A DNA stretch of 64,000 nt from Streptomyces spiralis (GTDB taxonomy: Bacteria > Actinomycetota > Actinomycetes > Streptomycetales > Streptomycetaceae). The stretch is from the NCBI RefSeq assembly GCF_014654675.1, contig NZ_BNBC01000003.1:229102-293101 (forward strand), in the 5' to 3' direction. The first letter of the stretch is position 1. Every line of letters begins with the position of its first letter. Shown one piece after another: positions 8,185 to 16,947 of this stretch. The notes beneath the pieces were generated by a model, which made no database searches, was not told where the DNA came from, and was given only the letters and a program-made list of their open reading frames with translations. Position numbers and translations under genes: made by a program.

Positions 8185-9726
8185 TCAGTTGACCTTCCGG
8201 TCCCGCCCGTCCCAGTACGGGCGGCGCAGCTTGAACTTCTGGATCTTGCCGGTGGCCGTACGAGGGATGGCGTCGCGGAACTCGACACTCGTCGGCGCCT
8301 TGTAGCCGGCCATGCGCTGCTTGCAGTGGGCGATGATGTCGGCCTCGGTCGCCGTGACTCCCGCTGTGAGCACCACGAGGGCCTTGATCGTCTCGCCCCA
8401 CTTCTCGTCCGGCACCCCGATGACGGCGACCTCGGCGACCGCCGGGTGGCTGAAGATCACGTCCTCCACCTCGATCGACGACACGTTCTCGCCGCCGGTG
8501 ATGATCACGTCCTTCTTCCGGTCGGAGATCGTCAGGTGACCGTCGGAGGCGTCGACGCTGCCGCCGTCGCCGGTGTGGAACCACCCGTCCTCCAGGGCCG
8601 CCGCAGTCTCCTCCGGCTTGTCCCAGTACCCGTCCAGCACGACGTTCGACCGGGCCAGTACCTCGCCCGTCTCGGAGACCTTCAACCTGACTCCCAAAGC
8701 GGGCAGTCCCGCACGGGACAGCTTGCGCGCCCGCTCGTCGGCGGGAAGTGACGCATCGGCAGGCCTGGACCGGTTGAACGTGAGCAGCGGGGAGGTCTCG
8801 GTCAGGCCGTAGATCTGCGTGAACTCCCAGCCGAGCTCCTCCCCCACCCGCTGGATCAGCGTGCTCGGCGGCGGAGCCCCCGCGCACACGATCCGCACCC
8901 GGTCCCGGCCGGGGATCTCCCCCTCCCAGGACGCCGCCGCGTCCAGCACCGCCTTCCACACCGCCGGCGCCCCGCACATGAGCGTCACGCCATGCCGGTC
9001 GACCCGGCGCAGGATCTCCGCGCCGTCGACCTTGCGCAGCACCACCTGCTTCACGCCGAGGCCGGCCATCACGTACGGCATGCCCCAGCCGTTGCAGTGG
9101 AACATCGGCAGGGTGTGCATGTAGACGTCGCGCTCCCACGCCCGGGTGTGCAGCCCGAAGGTCATCCCGTTCACCCAGATGTTGCGGTGGGTCAGCTGCA
9201 CCCCCTTCGGGCGGGCCGTGGTCCCCGACGTGTAGTTGATCGTCGCGGTGGCGTCCTCGTCCGGGTGGGACCACGGGCGGGGGGCGACGCCGAACCGCAT
9301 CAGTTCGGACTCGGTCTGCTCGCCGAGCACGAAACGGTGGCGCGCCTTGACCCCGGACAGCGCCTCGTCCAGTTCCGGGTCGACGAGCAGCACCGACGCG
9401 CCGCTCTGCCGCACCACGTATTCGACCTCATCGGGCCCCAGGCGGAAGTTGACCGGTACGCAGATCCGCCCGCTCATCGGCACCGCGAACAGCAGTTCCA
9501 GCAGCCGTGCGGAGTTGTGGCTGACCACCGCCACCCGCTCGCCCTCGGCGACGCCCAGCGCGTCCAGCCCCGCCTGCCAGGCCCGCACCCGCTCGCCCAG
9601 CCGCCCGTACGTCGACTCCGGTACCGGCACGCCTGGCTGATCCGGCTCGTCCACCACGCCGGTGTCGGAGGCGAAGCCCAGCTCGGCCCGCTCGAGGAAG
9701 TCCGCGACCGTCATCGGAACCCGCAT
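8185..9726 (-). CDS. AMP-dependent fatty-acid/acyl-CoA ligase (FadD-like)
   Basis: A 513-residue adenylate-forming enzyme. Core motifs in order: YTSGTTARPKG (ATP loop, about 168-178), QIYGLTETSP (about 303), GWFHTGDGG (about 390), DRKKDVIITGGENVSS (hinge) and PRTATGKIQKF with the catalytic lysine near the end. The set fits a medium/long-chain acyl-CoA synthetase that activates a carboxylic acid with ATP and CoA. A GGGGAG ribosome site precedes the ATG. It lies 70 nt downstream of an alpha/beta hydrolase gene in the same direction, so the two may act together (ester cleavage, then acid activation). Substrate not determined. Confidence 0.88.
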   Translation of the reverse strand: MRVPMTVADFLERAELGFASDTGVVDEPDQPGVPVPESTYGRLGERVRAWQAGLDALGVAEGERVAVVSHNSARLLELLFAVPMSGRICVPVNFRLGPDEVEYVVRQSGASVLLVDPELDEALSGVKARHRFVLGEQTESELMRFGVAPRPWSHPDEDATATINYTSGTTARPKGVQLTHRNIWVNGMTFGLHTRAWERDVYMHTLPMFHCNGWGMPYVMAGLGVKQVVLRKVDGAEILRRVDRHGVTLMCGAPAVWKAVLDAAASWEGEIPGRDRVRIVCAGAPPPSTLIQRVGEELGWEFTQIYGLTETSPLLTFNRSRPADASLPADERARKLSRAGLPALGVRLKVSETGEVLARSNVVLDGYWDKPEETAAALEDGWFHTGDGGSVDASDGHLTISDRKKDVIITGGENVSSIEVEDVIFSHPAVAEVAVIGVPDEKWGETIKALVVLTAGVTATEADIIAHCKQRMAGYKAPTSVEFRDAIPRTATGKIQKFKLRRPYWDGRDRKVN

Positions 9727-9796
9727 AGCTCACTCCCCTGCATCCGGAAACGACTGCTCCACACGGAAGCCCGCGTACTGGCCAACGTCTACCCAA

Positions 9797-10756
9797 TCAG
9801 CCACGTGTACCGGACACGCCGCCGCTCACTCCCGCCGCGTCGAGCAGATGACCGGCCACCGTGCGCGCGCCGTCGTCGCCGACGAGCACGGTGTAGTGGT
9901 TGACGTCGGCGACCCGGTGCGTGGCCAGCCGGGCCGGGTCGAGGCCCGCGGCGGCCAGCCGCCGCTCGTCGTACAGCCCCTGGGGCTCGTCCATCAGGCC
10001 CCGGTCGGCCCACAGCAGCCGGGCCGGAAGCTCCAGTCGGCCCGGTGCGGCCAGTACCTCCGGATCGCACAGTACCTGCGTGCCGTCTTCGCGTACGGCG
10101 TCGCGGACGCAGGACGAGCGCAGTCGCGGCTCCGCGCCGACGAGGTCGCGTTGGATGTAGGCGTCCACCCACGGCGACCACGAGTCGGCGAAGGCTGGAT
10201 GAGCCCGCCAGTAGTCGCGATACGCCTGCCGGTCGGGGAAGGTCATGGCCAGCCGGCGCATCGCCGGGCCGATGACGGCGTCCAGCAGGGCGTCCGGGTC
10301 GAGGTGGGTCGGCGCGGGGAAGCCGAGCCCGCCGTCGACGAGGACGAGCGAGCCGAACCTCGCGGGATGGTGCACGCCGGTGAACGCGCTGACGAAGGCG
10401 CCCATCGAGTGACCGGCGAGCACCGCCTCCCGCAGCCCGAACGCGTCGGCGATCGCGGCCACGTCCGCGGCGTGGGCGGCGATGCCGTACGGTCCGGGCA
10501 GCGACCCGCTGCCGCCCCGGCCCCGAAGATCGGGCGCGATCACGGTGGCCCGGCCCGCGAGGTGGTGGGCGACCCTCGCCCAGGAGAGTGCGTTGGCGGT
10601 GATGCCGTGCACCGCGAGCACGACGGGAGCGCCCGGTTCGGCCGCCGGCCAGCGCAGCACGGCGAGTTCGCCGCCGCTGACGGGTACCGTCAGTTCTTCG
10701 TACGGATCAGTCTCCGGCGGGGCCTCGTGGCGAGGGGCCTCGGCGTGACGCGTCAT
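9797..10756 (-). CDS. Alpha/beta hydrolase
   Basis: A 319-residue alpha/beta-hydrolase-fold protein. The oxyanion HGITANALSW follows strand three, the nucleophile elbow is GHSMGAF, the acid is probably the aspartate in WADRGL, and the histidine is in DVNHYTVL close to the end. No signal peptide, so cytoplasmic. The ATG at 10756 (MTRHAEAP) has a GAGGAG ribosome site; longer upstream readings lack coding character. It is transcribed toward the acyl-CoA ligase. Esterase, lactonase or haloperoxidase-like functions are all possible. Confidence 0.83.
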   Translation of the reverse strand: MTRHAEAPRHEAPPETDPYEELTVPVSGGELAVLRWPAAEPGAPVVLAVHGITANALSWARVAHHLAGRATVIAPDLRGRGGSGSLPGPYGIAAHAADVAAIADAFGLREAVLAGHSMGAFVSAFTGVHHPARFGSLVLVDGGLGFPAPTHLDPDALLDAVIGPAMRRLAMTFPDRQAYRDYWRAHPAFADSWSPWVDAYIQRDLVGAEPRLRSSCVRDAVREDGTQVLCDPEVLAAPGRLELPARLLWADRGLMDEPQGLYDERRLAAAGLDPARLATHRVADVNHYTVLVGDDGARTVAGHLLDAAGVSGGVSGTRG

Positions 10757-10935
10757 GTTCGGCGACTCCTCATCTCGTCGCGCACGGCTGCGATCGTCCG
10801 GTCGCGTGCCGCGCACGATACGGCCCGACGACCGGATCCGACATGTGATCGACCCATGCACGTGACGTCAGACGTGTGTGGCCAATCCACATGGTCGAGG
10901 CGCAGTGCGCGTGGGCGAGGTCCCCGTCGTAGCGA

Positions 10936-11754
10936 CTACGCCTTCCGGGCCAGTCCGGCGGCGATGAGGCGTTCCCAGACGGTGAGTTCTCGTTCGCCGT
11001 CGTTGTTCCACCGGTTGTCCACGGTGTCGGGACGCCACAGGGACGCGGGGACGATTCCGGGGTCTAGGATCTCCAGGCCGTCCAGCAGGGATTCGATCTC
11101 CGCGTCGGTGCGCCACCGGCCGCGGCCGAAGGTCTGCTGGAGGATTCCCTCGGCCTCCACCGTTTCCGGGTTGTTGCCGGAACGGAAGTGGCTGACGAAG
11201 AAGTAGCTGCCGGAGGGCACCTGTCCGCGCCAGTAGCGCACGATCGCGGCCGGGTCTTCCTCGTCGTTGACGTGGTGAAGGATGGCGCTGAACATGACGG
11301 CGACGGGGCGATCGAAGTCGATCAGTTCCACGGTGTCCGGATGGCCACGGACGTCGTCGGGCTTGCGCACGTCGGCCGCCACGACCCTGGTCCGGTCGTT
11401 CTCCTCCAACAGCGCACGGCCGTGGACCAGTACCTGGGGGTCGATGTCGACGTACACGACCCTCGACTCCGGAGCGTGCCGTTGCGCGACCTGGTGGACG
11501 TTGTCGGCCGTCGGAAGACCACTGCCCAGGTCGATGAACTGCCGTACGTCCGTGGTCGTCACGATCTCCCCGACCGCCCGGATCAGGGCCGCGCGATTGG
11601 CGAAGGCGATGGCCACCGAGCCGGGGAGGTCCCGTTTGAACACATCACCGATCTCCCGGTCCACGGCGTAGTTGTCCTTGCCGCCGAGCAGGTAGTCGTA
11701 GACGCGCGCGATGCTCGGCTTGGTGGGGTCGATGGAGAGGCCTTCGTCCGTCAT
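10936..11754 (-). CDS. SAM-dependent methyltransferase (DUF574 family)
   Basis: A 272-residue protein of the actinobacterial DUF574 family. It opens with the diagnostic IDPTKPSIARVYDYLLGGKDNY, followed by a Rossmann region QFIDLGSGLPT for S-adenosylmethionine and a VVYVDIDPQVL acidic motif. The family is abundant in Streptomyces but its substrates are unknown. ATG 11754 has a GGGGAGG ribosome site. It is transcribed divergently from the secreted alginate-lyase-like gene across a 159-nt gap. Confidence 0.88.
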   Translation of the reverse strand: MTDEGLSIDPTKPSIARVYDYLLGGKDNYAVDREIGDVFKRDLPGSVAIAFANRAALIRAVGEIVTTTDVRQFIDLGSGLPTADNVHQVAQRHAPESRVVYVDIDPQVLVHGRALLEENDRTRVVAADVRKPDDVRGHPDTVELIDFDRPVAVMFSAILHHVNDEEDPAAIVRYWRGQVPSGSYFFVSHFRSGNNPETVEAEGILQQTFGRGRWRTDAEIESLLDGLEILDPGIVPASLWRPDTVDNRWNNDGERELTVWERLIAAGLARKA

Positions 11755-11819
11755 GACGACCATCCTCCCCTGCAACGGCGCCCGCTGACCAGCATTTTGG
11801 CATCCTTCTCTGCCACCTC

Positions 11820-11848
11820 TTGACGGTCCATTAGTTCGTACCTATGGT
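11820..11848 (+). promoter_or_regulatory. HrdB/sigma-70-type promoter for the alginate-lyase-like gene
   Basis: TTGACG (11820-11825), a 17-bp spacer, then TATGGT (11843-11848). Spacing is ideal for a vegetative promoter, and the element lies 65 nt before the ATG at 11914. Confidence 0.6.
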
Positions 11849-11913
11849 CACCGGCGAGCACATGCGTTCAACCCCTCACACGTCGTTCACATACAAGAAC
11901 GGATGGCCGTCGT

Positions 11914-13122
11914 ATGCCTGCCGCTCCCCCACACTCCTGCCGCAGACCCCGAGCCGCACTTCTCCTCACACTGGTCGCCGTCCTCACCTGCGGCCTGCTC
12001 CTGCCACGGGCCCAGCGCGCCGAGGCCGCACCCACCACGTTCGTCCACCCGGGCGTGACCGTGTCCCGGGCCCAACTGGACTTCGCCCGCGACAAGGTGC
12101 TGGCAGGGGCCCAGCCCTGGAAGGGCGCCTACGACCAGATGGCGGCGAGCTCCTACGCCAGCCTCAGCCGGACGCCGAAGCCCTGGGCGACCGTGGAGTG
12201 CGGCTCGTACTCCAACCCGAACTACGGCTGCACCGACGAACGCCAGGACGCCATCGCCGCGTACACGGACGCGCTCGCCTGGTACATCACCCGCGACGCG
12301 CGCTACGCCCAGAAGGCCATCGAGATCATGGACGCCTGGTCGGCCGTGATCCAGAGCCACACCAACAGCAACGCGCCGCTGCAGACCGGCTGGGCCGGCT
12401 CCTCCTGGCCCAAGGCCGCCGAGATCATCAAGTACACCTACACCGGCGGCTGGCCCAACGCCGGCCGCTTCGCCACCATGCTGCGCAACGTCTATCTGCC
12501 GATGGTCATCAAGGGCTCCAACTCCAACGGCAACTGGGAGCTCTCGATGATGGAGGCCGCCGTCGGCATCTCCGTCTTCCTGGAGGACAAGGCGTCCTAC
12601 GACACGGCCATGGCCAAGTTCCGCACCCGCACCGCCGCGTACGTCTACCTGGCCTCCGACGGGGACCTGCCCAAGACCGTGCCGAGCCAGAACCTGAACA
12701 CCAGGGACAAGATCGTCTCCTACTGGCAGGGCCAGTCCACCTTCGTCACCGGACTCACCCAGGAGACGTGCCGCGACTTCACCCACACCGGGTACGGCAT
12801 CTCCGCCATCTCGCACGTCGCCGAGACCAGCAGGATCCAGGGACAGGACCTGTACGGCACCGACGTCGGCGAGCGGCTGCGACAGGCCCTGGGGTTCCAG
12901 TCCAAGTACGAGCTCGGCGCCTCCGTGCCCAGCTGGCTGTGCGGCGGTTCGGTCAACCGGGGCCTCGGCCCGGTCACCGAGGTCGGCTACAACGCCCTCC
13001 ACAACCGGCTCGGCATCGCCATGACCAACACCCAGGCCCTGACCCAGCAGAACCGGCCGGCCGGCACCAACGCCCTGTTCGTGGCCTGGGAGACGCTCAC
13101 CCACGGGGACAATCCCGCCTGA
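11914..13122 (+). CDS. Secreted alginate lyase family protein
   Basis: A 402-residue protein with an N-terminal export signal (hydrophobic AALLLTLVAVLTCGLLL, likely cut after AEA near residue 38). The mature part has the all-alpha toroid pattern of alginate lyase family PF05426: a conserved NGNWELSMMEA segment and CRDFTHTGYGISAISH, where the family places its catalytic histidine/tyrosine region. It would act outside the cell on a uronic-acid polysaccharide; the substrate need not be alginate. A vegetative-type promoter lies 65 nt upstream. No carbohydrate-binding module is seen and no transporter is adjacent. Confidence 0.82.
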   Translation: MPAAPPHSCRRPRAALLLTLVAVLTCGLLLPRAQRAEAAPTTFVHPGVTVSRAQLDFARDKVLAGAQPWKGAYDQMAASSYASLSRTPKPWATVECGSYSNPNYGCTDERQDAIAAYTDALAWYITRDARYAQKAIEIMDAWSAVIQSHTNSNAPLQTGWAGSSWPKAAEIIKYTYTGGWPNAGRFATMLRNVYLPMVIKGSNSNGNWELSMMEAAVGISVFLEDKASYDTAMAKFRTRTAAYVYLASDGDLPKTVPSQNLNTRDKIVSYWQGQSTFVTGLTQETCRDFTHTGYGISAISHVAETSRIQGQDLYGTDVGERLRQALGFQSKYELGASVPSWLCGGSVNRGLGPVTEVGYNALHNRLGIAMTNTQALTQQNRPAGTNALFVAWETLTHGDNPA

Positions 13123-13205
13123 CGGGCGGCCGAGGCGGCCGCGGCCGGGCCGGTCACGGCTCAGGGGAAACAACGATGTAACCAACTCCGCGTACCGTCG
13201 TACCC

Positions 13206-13739
13206 GTGAGCACGAACGTGAACGGGCACAGGGCTGACTCAGGGGCACGGATCCGGCCCGGCACCGAGGACGACCTCGAAGAACTGACCCGGATCTACAA
13301 CCACTACGTCGCCGAGACACCGATCACCTTCGACATCGAGCCGTTCACCGTGGACCAGCGCCGGCCGTGGCTGCAAGCCCATCCCGACTCTGGTCCACAC
13401 CGGCTCCTCGTCGCCGAAGAGGGCGGAAAGCTCCTCGGCTACGCGACCAGCAGCGCGTTCCGCCCGAAGCAGGCGTACGCGACCTCCGTGGAAACCAGCG
13501 TCTACGTGGCGCCCGAGCACGTGGGCCGTGGCGTCGGCAGCCTGCTGTACACCGCGCTCTTCGACGTGCTGGAGCACGAAGACCTTCATATGGCGCTCGC
13601 CGGAATCACCCTGCCCAACGAAGCGTCGCAACGGCTCCACGAACGCTTCGGGTTCCGGCCCGTGGGCGTCTACGAACAGGTCGGCCGGAAGTTCGGGAGT
13701 TTCTGGGACGTCGCCTGGTTCCAGAAGCCGCTGTCCTGA
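13206..13739 (+). CDS. GNAT N-acetyltransferase (phosphinothricin-acetyltransferase-like)
   Basis: A 177-residue GCN5-related acetyltransferase. IRPGTEDDLEELTRIYNHYV at the start and VSVYVAPEH-like ETSVYVAPEHVGRGVGSLLY contain the acetyl-CoA pyrophosphate loop (V..GRGVGS). GITLPNEASQRLHERFGF and VGVYEQVGRKFGSFWDV are typical of the pat/bar subgroup, which acetylates phosphinothricin-like amines or methionine derivatives. The start is GTG 13206. Substrate is inferred from family only. Confidence 0.85.
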   Translation: MSTNVNGHRADSGARIRPGTEDDLEELTRIYNHYVAETPITFDIEPFTVDQRRPWLQAHPDSGPHRLLVAEEGGKLLGYATSSAFRPKQAYATSVETSVYVAPEHVGRGVGSLLYTALFDVLEHEDLHMALAGITLPNEASQRLHERFGFRPVGVYEQVGRKFGSFWDVAWFQKPLS

Positions 13740-13791
13740 GAACCGGCGGCGAACTTCGGCGACTTGACGACCGCCGACGTGCCGCCCTCCG

Positions 13792-15270
13792 TCAGGTGGC
13801 GAGGCCGGCGACTCTGAGGGCGTGGAGCAGGTCCCGGTGGCGCTCGTTCGAGACGGAGCGGGCCGCGTCCAGCAGCAGCGGTACCAGGCGCCCCGGATCG
13901 GGTTCGGCGCTGCGGGCCGCCTGCTCGGGGGTGCGGACGCGGACGTACGCGTCGAGCAGGACGCGCACCTCTCGGTCGCGGCCCCCGGCGGCCAGGCCGA
14001 GCACGGCCTCGCCGATCTCGGCTGCGGGCCGCGCGACCCCCTGCCGTACGATCTGCTCGCTGTCGGCCCCGCGGCCCGCCGCCAGCAGTGCGTCGGCGGC
14101 CTCCACCAGCCGCTCCGCGGGCAGCGAGGCCGCCTCCCAGAGCAACGTGGTCCAATCGGCGCCCAGCCCGGCGCTCTCCAACTCCGCTGCGAGGGGCGGC
14201 AGCTGGGGCGCCGGCCAGTGGACGGCCTCGATCAGCAGGGCGTGCGCCTCGCCGCCGCGGCCTTCGCCGCGCAGCCGCAGCAGGGTCCGGACCGTCCGGG
14301 CGATCAGCTCTCGCGCCGTGTCGTCGACGCGAGCTCCGGGCGTCGCCCTCCGCTCCGGGTCGGTCTCGGCGGCGGCTCCCGCGAAGCGCGCGCCGCGGGG
14401 TGTGGGGCGCCGGTCGGCGGTCTGCGGGGGAAGGACGGGGACGACTTCCGGGGCCGCGTCCTCTGGCTCCGACATCCCGGCGAACCGCGCGCTCCCGCGC
14501 CGCCGCTTCCGGGGTGGTTCGGCGACCGGGTTCGCGGGCGCCGGAGCGTCCGCGGGTGCGTGCTGCCCGAGTTCCGGGCCGGGCGCTGTTCCCTCTCGGC
14601 CGGGTCGCACCCCGGCCTGCGGGCTGTGCCCGATGCGGGGACCAGGGACAGTGCCTGCGGTGCCGTAGCCGTCCGTGCCGGGCGCCGGGGCCGGGCCCGC
14701 CTCCGCACCCTGGGCGCCCATGGCACTCGGGACCCCTGGGCGCCGGCCGGCGGGCGCCGTGGCCCGGTCGAGGTCCGCCATGCGGGAGCGGATCTCCGCG
14801 CAGCGCGCGGTCGCGCGTTCGAAGTCGTCGTGGGCCCAGGCCAGGTCGACACGGAGGGCGTCGGCCCGGTCCGGTGTGGTCGCCGTGGCGAGGTCACGGC
14901 TCAGACCGGCCTGTCGTTCGGCCGCGTACCGCTGCTCGCGGAGCATCACGTCCAGCCGGTCGCCGAGGGACTCCCGCCCACCGGGCCGAGTGTCGTACGC
15001 GGTGACCGCGGCCGCGTACAGGCCGCGGGCCCGGTCACGCTCGAGGGCGACGACCGCCGGACCGTGGTCCGCGGCGAGGTCGTGCAGCAAGGCCTCCATC
15101 ACGTCCCAGGGCGGCACCTCACGCCCCTCGACGCAGGCCCGCATGCCCTCGGGATCGCGCTGCCAGAAGATGCCGCACCATCCACCTGCCGGGTCGAGCC
15201 GCGCCAGCAGACCGTCGAGGTACGTCGTGAACTCCCGCAACGGACCGGGGAGCCGATCCCGTTGGTCCAC
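13792..15270 (-). CDS. Conserved actinobacterial hypothetical protein, 492 aa
   Basis: I do not recognise an experimentally known function. The N-terminal ~170 residues (starting DQRDRLPGPLREFTTYLDGL) are conserved-looking and contain a WCGIFWQRDPEGM segment. The middle (about 190-320) is low-complexity, rich in Pro, Ala and Gly with basic KRRRGSARFAG motifs. The C-terminal ~170 residues are alpha-helical and repeat-like, with alanine/leucine-rich helices resembling TPR/ARM packing. The GTG start at 15270 has GGAGGT 11 nt upstream; the open frame extends further upstream without coding character. Probably a cytoplasmic structural or regulatory protein. Confidence 0.6.
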   Translation of the reverse strand: MDQRDRLPGPLREFTTYLDGLLARLDPAGGWCGIFWQRDPEGMRACVEGREVPPWDVMEALLHDLAADHGPAVVALERDRARGLYAAAVTAYDTRPGGRESLGDRLDVMLREQRYAAERQAGLSRDLATATTPDRADALRVDLAWAHDDFERATARCAEIRSRMADLDRATAPAGRRPGVPSAMGAQGAEAGPAPAPGTDGYGTAGTVPGPRIGHSPQAGVRPGREGTAPGPELGQHAPADAPAPANPVAEPPRKRRRGSARFAGMSEPEDAAPEVVPVLPPQTADRRPTPRGARFAGAAAETDPERRATPGARVDDTARELIARTVRTLLRLRGEGRGGEAHALLIEAVHWPAPQLPPLAAELESAGLGADWTTLLWEAASLPAERLVEAADALLAAGRGADSEQIVRQGVARPAAEIGEAVLGLAAGGRDREVRVLLDAYVRVRTPEQAARSAEPDPGRLVPLLLDAARSVSNERHRDLLHALRVAGLAT

Positions 15271-15473
15271 GATCAACGCCCACCTCCAGCCAGACCGGAT
15301 CACTCCCGTCCGACACAACACCAGCCGCGTTACAGAGGTGCTACAGGGAGTTTTCATCGGCGCGCACGACGTCCCGGGGGCGCAGGGGCAGGCCGCGCAT
15401 CCCCCCTGTGTCGGACAGCCTGCCCCTGCTCGCCACATCGGCCGACACACCGGTCTCCGGCCGTGCGGTGGGT

Positions 15474-15527
15474 GCGGCTCCGCCGCCCTGGGGGTTGTAC
15501 GGGCTGCGTACAAGGGGGCGGAGCCGC
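15474..15527. other. Long two-part hairpin in a 468-nt intergenic region
   Basis: Outer arms GCGGCTCCGCC (15474-15484) and GGCGGAGCCGC (15517-15527) are perfectly complementary. An inner stem TTGTACG (15495-15501) pairs with CGTACAA (15507-15513). No T-run follows. It could be a terminator-like barrier, a leader RNA structure or part of a small RNA between the divergent hypothetical and STAS genes. Confidence 0.5.
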
Positions 15528-15615
15528 GGGCCTCGACTCCCGACCGAGGGGGGCGTAGGAACCGAGGTGGTGAAACGTACCTTCATGGGGCGCCACTGTC
15601 GCTCCACCCCAAGGG

Positions 15616-15676
15616 TGAACCGTTGGCCAGGCGTTCGCACCCTGGTGATCCTTTGGCCATTCGTTCGTGCATATGC
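15616..15676. repeat. Two imperfect 30-bp direct repeats
   Basis: GGTGAACCGTTGGCCAGGCG (from about 15615) and GGTGATCCTTTGGCCATTCG (from about 15645) head two adjacent 30-bp units with a similar GTTCGCAC/GTTCGTGC end. The repeat lies 60-120 nt upstream of the STAS gene and could be a tandem protein-binding site. Confidence 0.4.
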
Positions 15677-15686
15677 GGAACGAATG
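15658..15686. promoter_or_regulatory. Inverted repeat upstream of the STAS gene
   Basis: CATTCGTTC (15658-15666) and GAACGAATG (15678-15686) form a perfect 9-bp inverted repeat around GTGCATATGCG, which itself holds the palindrome GCATATGC. It ends 52 nt before the STAS start and is a plausible operator. Confidence 0.45.
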
Positions 15687-15738
15687 TGCGGTAGTGGTAG
15701 GCCGCAACCTCTACCCAAGGCATTTCTGTTGGTCCGGT

Positions 15739-16083
15739 ATGCGGCACGAATTCGAGATCAGCCACCGCGAAGAGAACGAGTGGACCATCGTGGAGATCCG
15801 CGGCGAGGCGGACATGTACACCGCACCGCAGATCCGTGAGCACGTCTTCGACCGGATCCGGGCAGGCCACCACCGTCTGATCCTCGACCTGCTCGGTGTG
15901 CAGTTCATGGACTCCACGGGCCTGGGCGCTCTCGTCGGCATCCGGAACCTCATCGCACCCCACGGCGGAGAGCTGAGACTGGCCATCAACCATCCCGGCA
16001 TTCGGCGGATCTTCGCCATCACGGGTCTGCACCACGTCTTCCCGATCTACGAGACCGTCGACCTGGCGAAGGCCGCCCAGTGA
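15739..16083 (+). CDS. STAS-domain anti-sigma factor antagonist
   Basis: A 114-residue single STAS domain. VEIRGEADMYTAPQIREHV resembles BldG/RsbV-type proteins and FMDSTGLGALVG holds the serine that anti-sigma kinases phosphorylate. In the family, the dephosphorylated form captures an anti-sigma factor and frees a sigma factor. ATG 15739 was chosen because it begins the conserved domain; an upstream ATG at 15667 would add 24 unlikely residues. No kinase is adjacent, but three SpoIIE-type phosphatases occur elsewhere in the window, two of them with kinase-type ATPase domains. Confidence 0.85.
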   Translation: MRHEFEISHREENEWTIVEIRGEADMYTAPQIREHVFDRIRAGHHRLILDLLGVQFMDSTGLGALVGIRNLIAPHGGELRLAINHPGIRRIFAITGLHHVFPIYETVDLAKAAQ

Positions 16084-16085
16084 GA

Positions 16086-16444
16086 GCCCACGGCGGAGCC
16101 ACCGCGTGCACCAGGCCGGCGTCGTCGAACAGCACGACGGTGCCGTCCAGGATCAGCGGCGCGCACAGGCCGAAGCCCTCCGGCCACGGACGACACCGTC
16201 GGCGACCGCGAGGCCTTGGCCCGCCTCGTCGACCTTCGTGCGCCGGCCTCCCCGTCCGTTCGCCGAATCCAGCGTGAACACCGTGCCGCCCGCCGCAGTT
16301 GCGTACAGCACTCCCGCGTCCGCGACCGGGGCACCGCACACCTACCCGTCGGAGTCCGTGTGCCGCAGGGTCCGGCCCGACCCGGCGTCGAGCGCTCGTA
16401 CGCCCAGCCTGCCGCCGGACGACGGCGTGCCCATGCCGTTGACC
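16086..16444 (-). pseudogene. PQQ-binding-like beta-propeller protein remnant
   Basis: Read leftward: GVRALDAGSGRTLRHTDSDG, a TAG stop, then VCGAPVADAGVLYATAAGG, TVFTLDSANGRGGRR, and after a frameshift EGFGLCAPLILDGTVVLFDD and AGLVHAVAPP. These are blades of a PQQ-like beta-propeller of the kind fused to Streptomyces Ser/Thr kinases or lipoproteins. One stop and at least one frameshift destroy the frame, and no start region remains. A TnpB/IS605-type right end adjoins it at 16445. Confidence 0.68.
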
Positions 16445-16761
16445 TCCTCCCCCGCCTAAAGGCGGGGGATTCCAGCGGTCGCCCGCTGGGTTTCCTGCTT
16501 CACCGACGACCGCCCTGTCCGGGAGGACTCCCGTTGAGGTCTTACACCGTCTCCACAGGCAGACGCCGCCAGCCCGGCGGCCAGGATGTTGCGTGCCGCG
16601 TTCACGTCGCGGTCGTGCACCGCGCCGCACTCGCACGTCCACTGGCGGACGTGCAGCGGCAGCTTCGCCGTGACCGTGCCGCAGGCCCCGCACAGCTTCG
16701 AGCTGGGGAAGAAACGGTCGATCACGACGAGTTCACGCCCGTACCAGGCGCACTTGTACTC
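16445..16761 (-). mobile_element. tnpB: IS200/IS605-family TnpB C-terminal remnant with right-end hairpin
   Basis: Read leftward from 16761: [20 protein letters not shown], then [40 protein letters not shown] and the tail [19 protein letters not shown]. These are the zinc-ribbon (CxxC...CxC) and the last RuvC acidic motif (DRDVNAARN) of TnpB nucleases. The N-terminal ~300 residues are missing. The frame stops at TAG 16458-16456, inside the element's right-end hairpin (CCCCCGCC TAAA GGCGGGGG, 16449-16468). In intact elements this end also forms the 3' part of the omega RNA. No TnpA is present. This is a dead remnant. Confidence 0.82.
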
Positions 16762-16947
16762 CGAGGTCACCAGCCTGTGCATGGGCCGGCCCGGCGCGCA
16801 CATCAGGGGTGCCGCCGCCGGTCGGGAGCGGCCCGCACTCGTCCTGGTTCGCTGCCATCGGCCGGCGCCCGAGGCCCGTCTCCCCGCTGAACGCCGCGGC
16901 GGCGGAGAGACGGACCGGACGCGTCCCACCGGACGGAACGCCCTGGC

